DNA of 5,379 nucleotides, taken from the NCBI GenBank assembly GCA_910578335.1, contig CAJTPU010000010.1, forward strand, positions 1 to 5,379, read 5' to 3'. This DNA is from an uncultured Lachnospiraceae bacterium. GTDB lineage: Bacteria > Bacillota > Clostridia > Lachnospirales > Lachnospiraceae. Below are positions 5,308 to 5,379 of this stretch, piece after piece. A program made the translations under genes and the position numbers. The stretch's first letter is position 1, and the number at the start of each line of letters is the position of its first letter. Below the pieces are notes generated by a model. The model was not told the DNA's origin, did not search any database, and saw only the letters and a program-made list of their open reading frames with translations.

Positions 5308-5379
5308 GAGCAGAACTGCAATGGCGCCATGGACACTGCCTATGTGTACGGGGCAGGGAGGGCATCCCTTGACCGCTTC
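5305..5379 (+). CDS. third 5'-truncated Rhs core fragment (3' end outside window)
   Basis: The core frame is open from 5272, after a TAA at 5269-5271, and continues past the right edge, so another tip probably lies beyond it. The codon that is GTG (Val) in copies 1 and 2 is ATG (Met) here at 5305, with GGAGGTG at 5295-5301 directly before it. This gives a plausible start codon with a fitting ribosome site for a truncated protein. From that codon the visible residues match the Rhs core after the initial Met. Only 25 codons are in view, and whether it is expressed cannot be told; it may be a silent cassette. Confidence 0.55.
   Translation, partial: MEQNCNGAMDTAYVYGAGRASLDRF

Larger units (their letters stand above)
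5286..5379 (+). repeat. Rhs core direct repeat, copy 3 (runs off the window)
   Basis: These 94 bases match 89-182 with two differences, and the corresponding part of copy 2 similarly. The left edge is sharp: upstream of 5286 the DNA is AT-rich and unrelated to the core. The junction sits well inside the segment that copies 1 and 2 share, so this copy was cut at a different left point. Confidence 0.95.

Noticed and set aside
1..5379. Insertion sequence, CRISPR array, tRNA or attachment site as cause of the repeats.
   Set aside because: The repeats are protein-coding Rhs core in one orientation. I saw no transposase, terminal inverted repeats, short regular spacers or tRNA-like folds.

Overview
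The window is a tandem array of Rhs/YD-repeat polymorphic-toxin cassettes. The same Rhs core segment occurs three times (1-512, 1947-2458, 5286-5379). The two complete copies end at the same codon, the Gly of an Asp-Pro-Ser-Gly motif, and then switch to unrelated C-terminal tips, each followed at once by a small unrelated gene that is probably its immunity gene. The host is most likely a gut-type Firmicute of the Clostridia/Lachnospiraceae kind. This is inferred from purine-rich GGAGG ribosome sites, AT-rich accessory DNA beside a GC-richer core, a Gram-positive-style lipoprotein signal and the flavour of the Rhs core. No species can be assigned from the sequence alone.

Layout: (1) 1-1388 is the 3' end of an rhs gene that is open through the left edge. 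Its core ends at 512, a GC-richer variable pretoxin region follows, and an AT-rich C-terminal domain of about 90 residues resembles a small RNase-type toxin tip. (2) 1403-1858 encodes a soluble protein of 151 residues, the likely immunity protein. (3) 1859-3283 is a second, 5'-truncated Rhs core whose tip carries a SleB/CwlJ-type (Hydrolase_2) cell-wall hydrolase domain. (4) 3264-4112 overlaps the end of that tip and encodes an immunity candidate with one N-terminal membrane anchor and an extracytoplasmic part built from two related halves. (5) 4113-4440 holds no intact gene, only degenerate coding scraps, including a GC-rich His-rich one. (6) 4441-5256 encodes a lipoprotein, probably an immunity protein that has lost its toxin. 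(7) 5286-5379 is the start of a third truncated Rhs core that runs off the window.

The array looks like a reservoir of spare tips. The expressed upstream rhs gene could acquire a downstream tip and its immunity gene by homologous recombination in the shared core. Such orphan modules are established for rhs, wapA and cdiA loci. The predicted location of each candidate immunity protein matches its toxin where both are present: soluble for the probable cytoplasmic RNase, membrane-anchored and outward-facing for the wall hydrolase. By the same logic, the lipoprotein implies a lost envelope-acting toxin. The most interesting element is the Rhs tip carrying a spore-cortex-type hydrolase fold, paired with a membrane-tethered, internally duplicated putative inhibitor.
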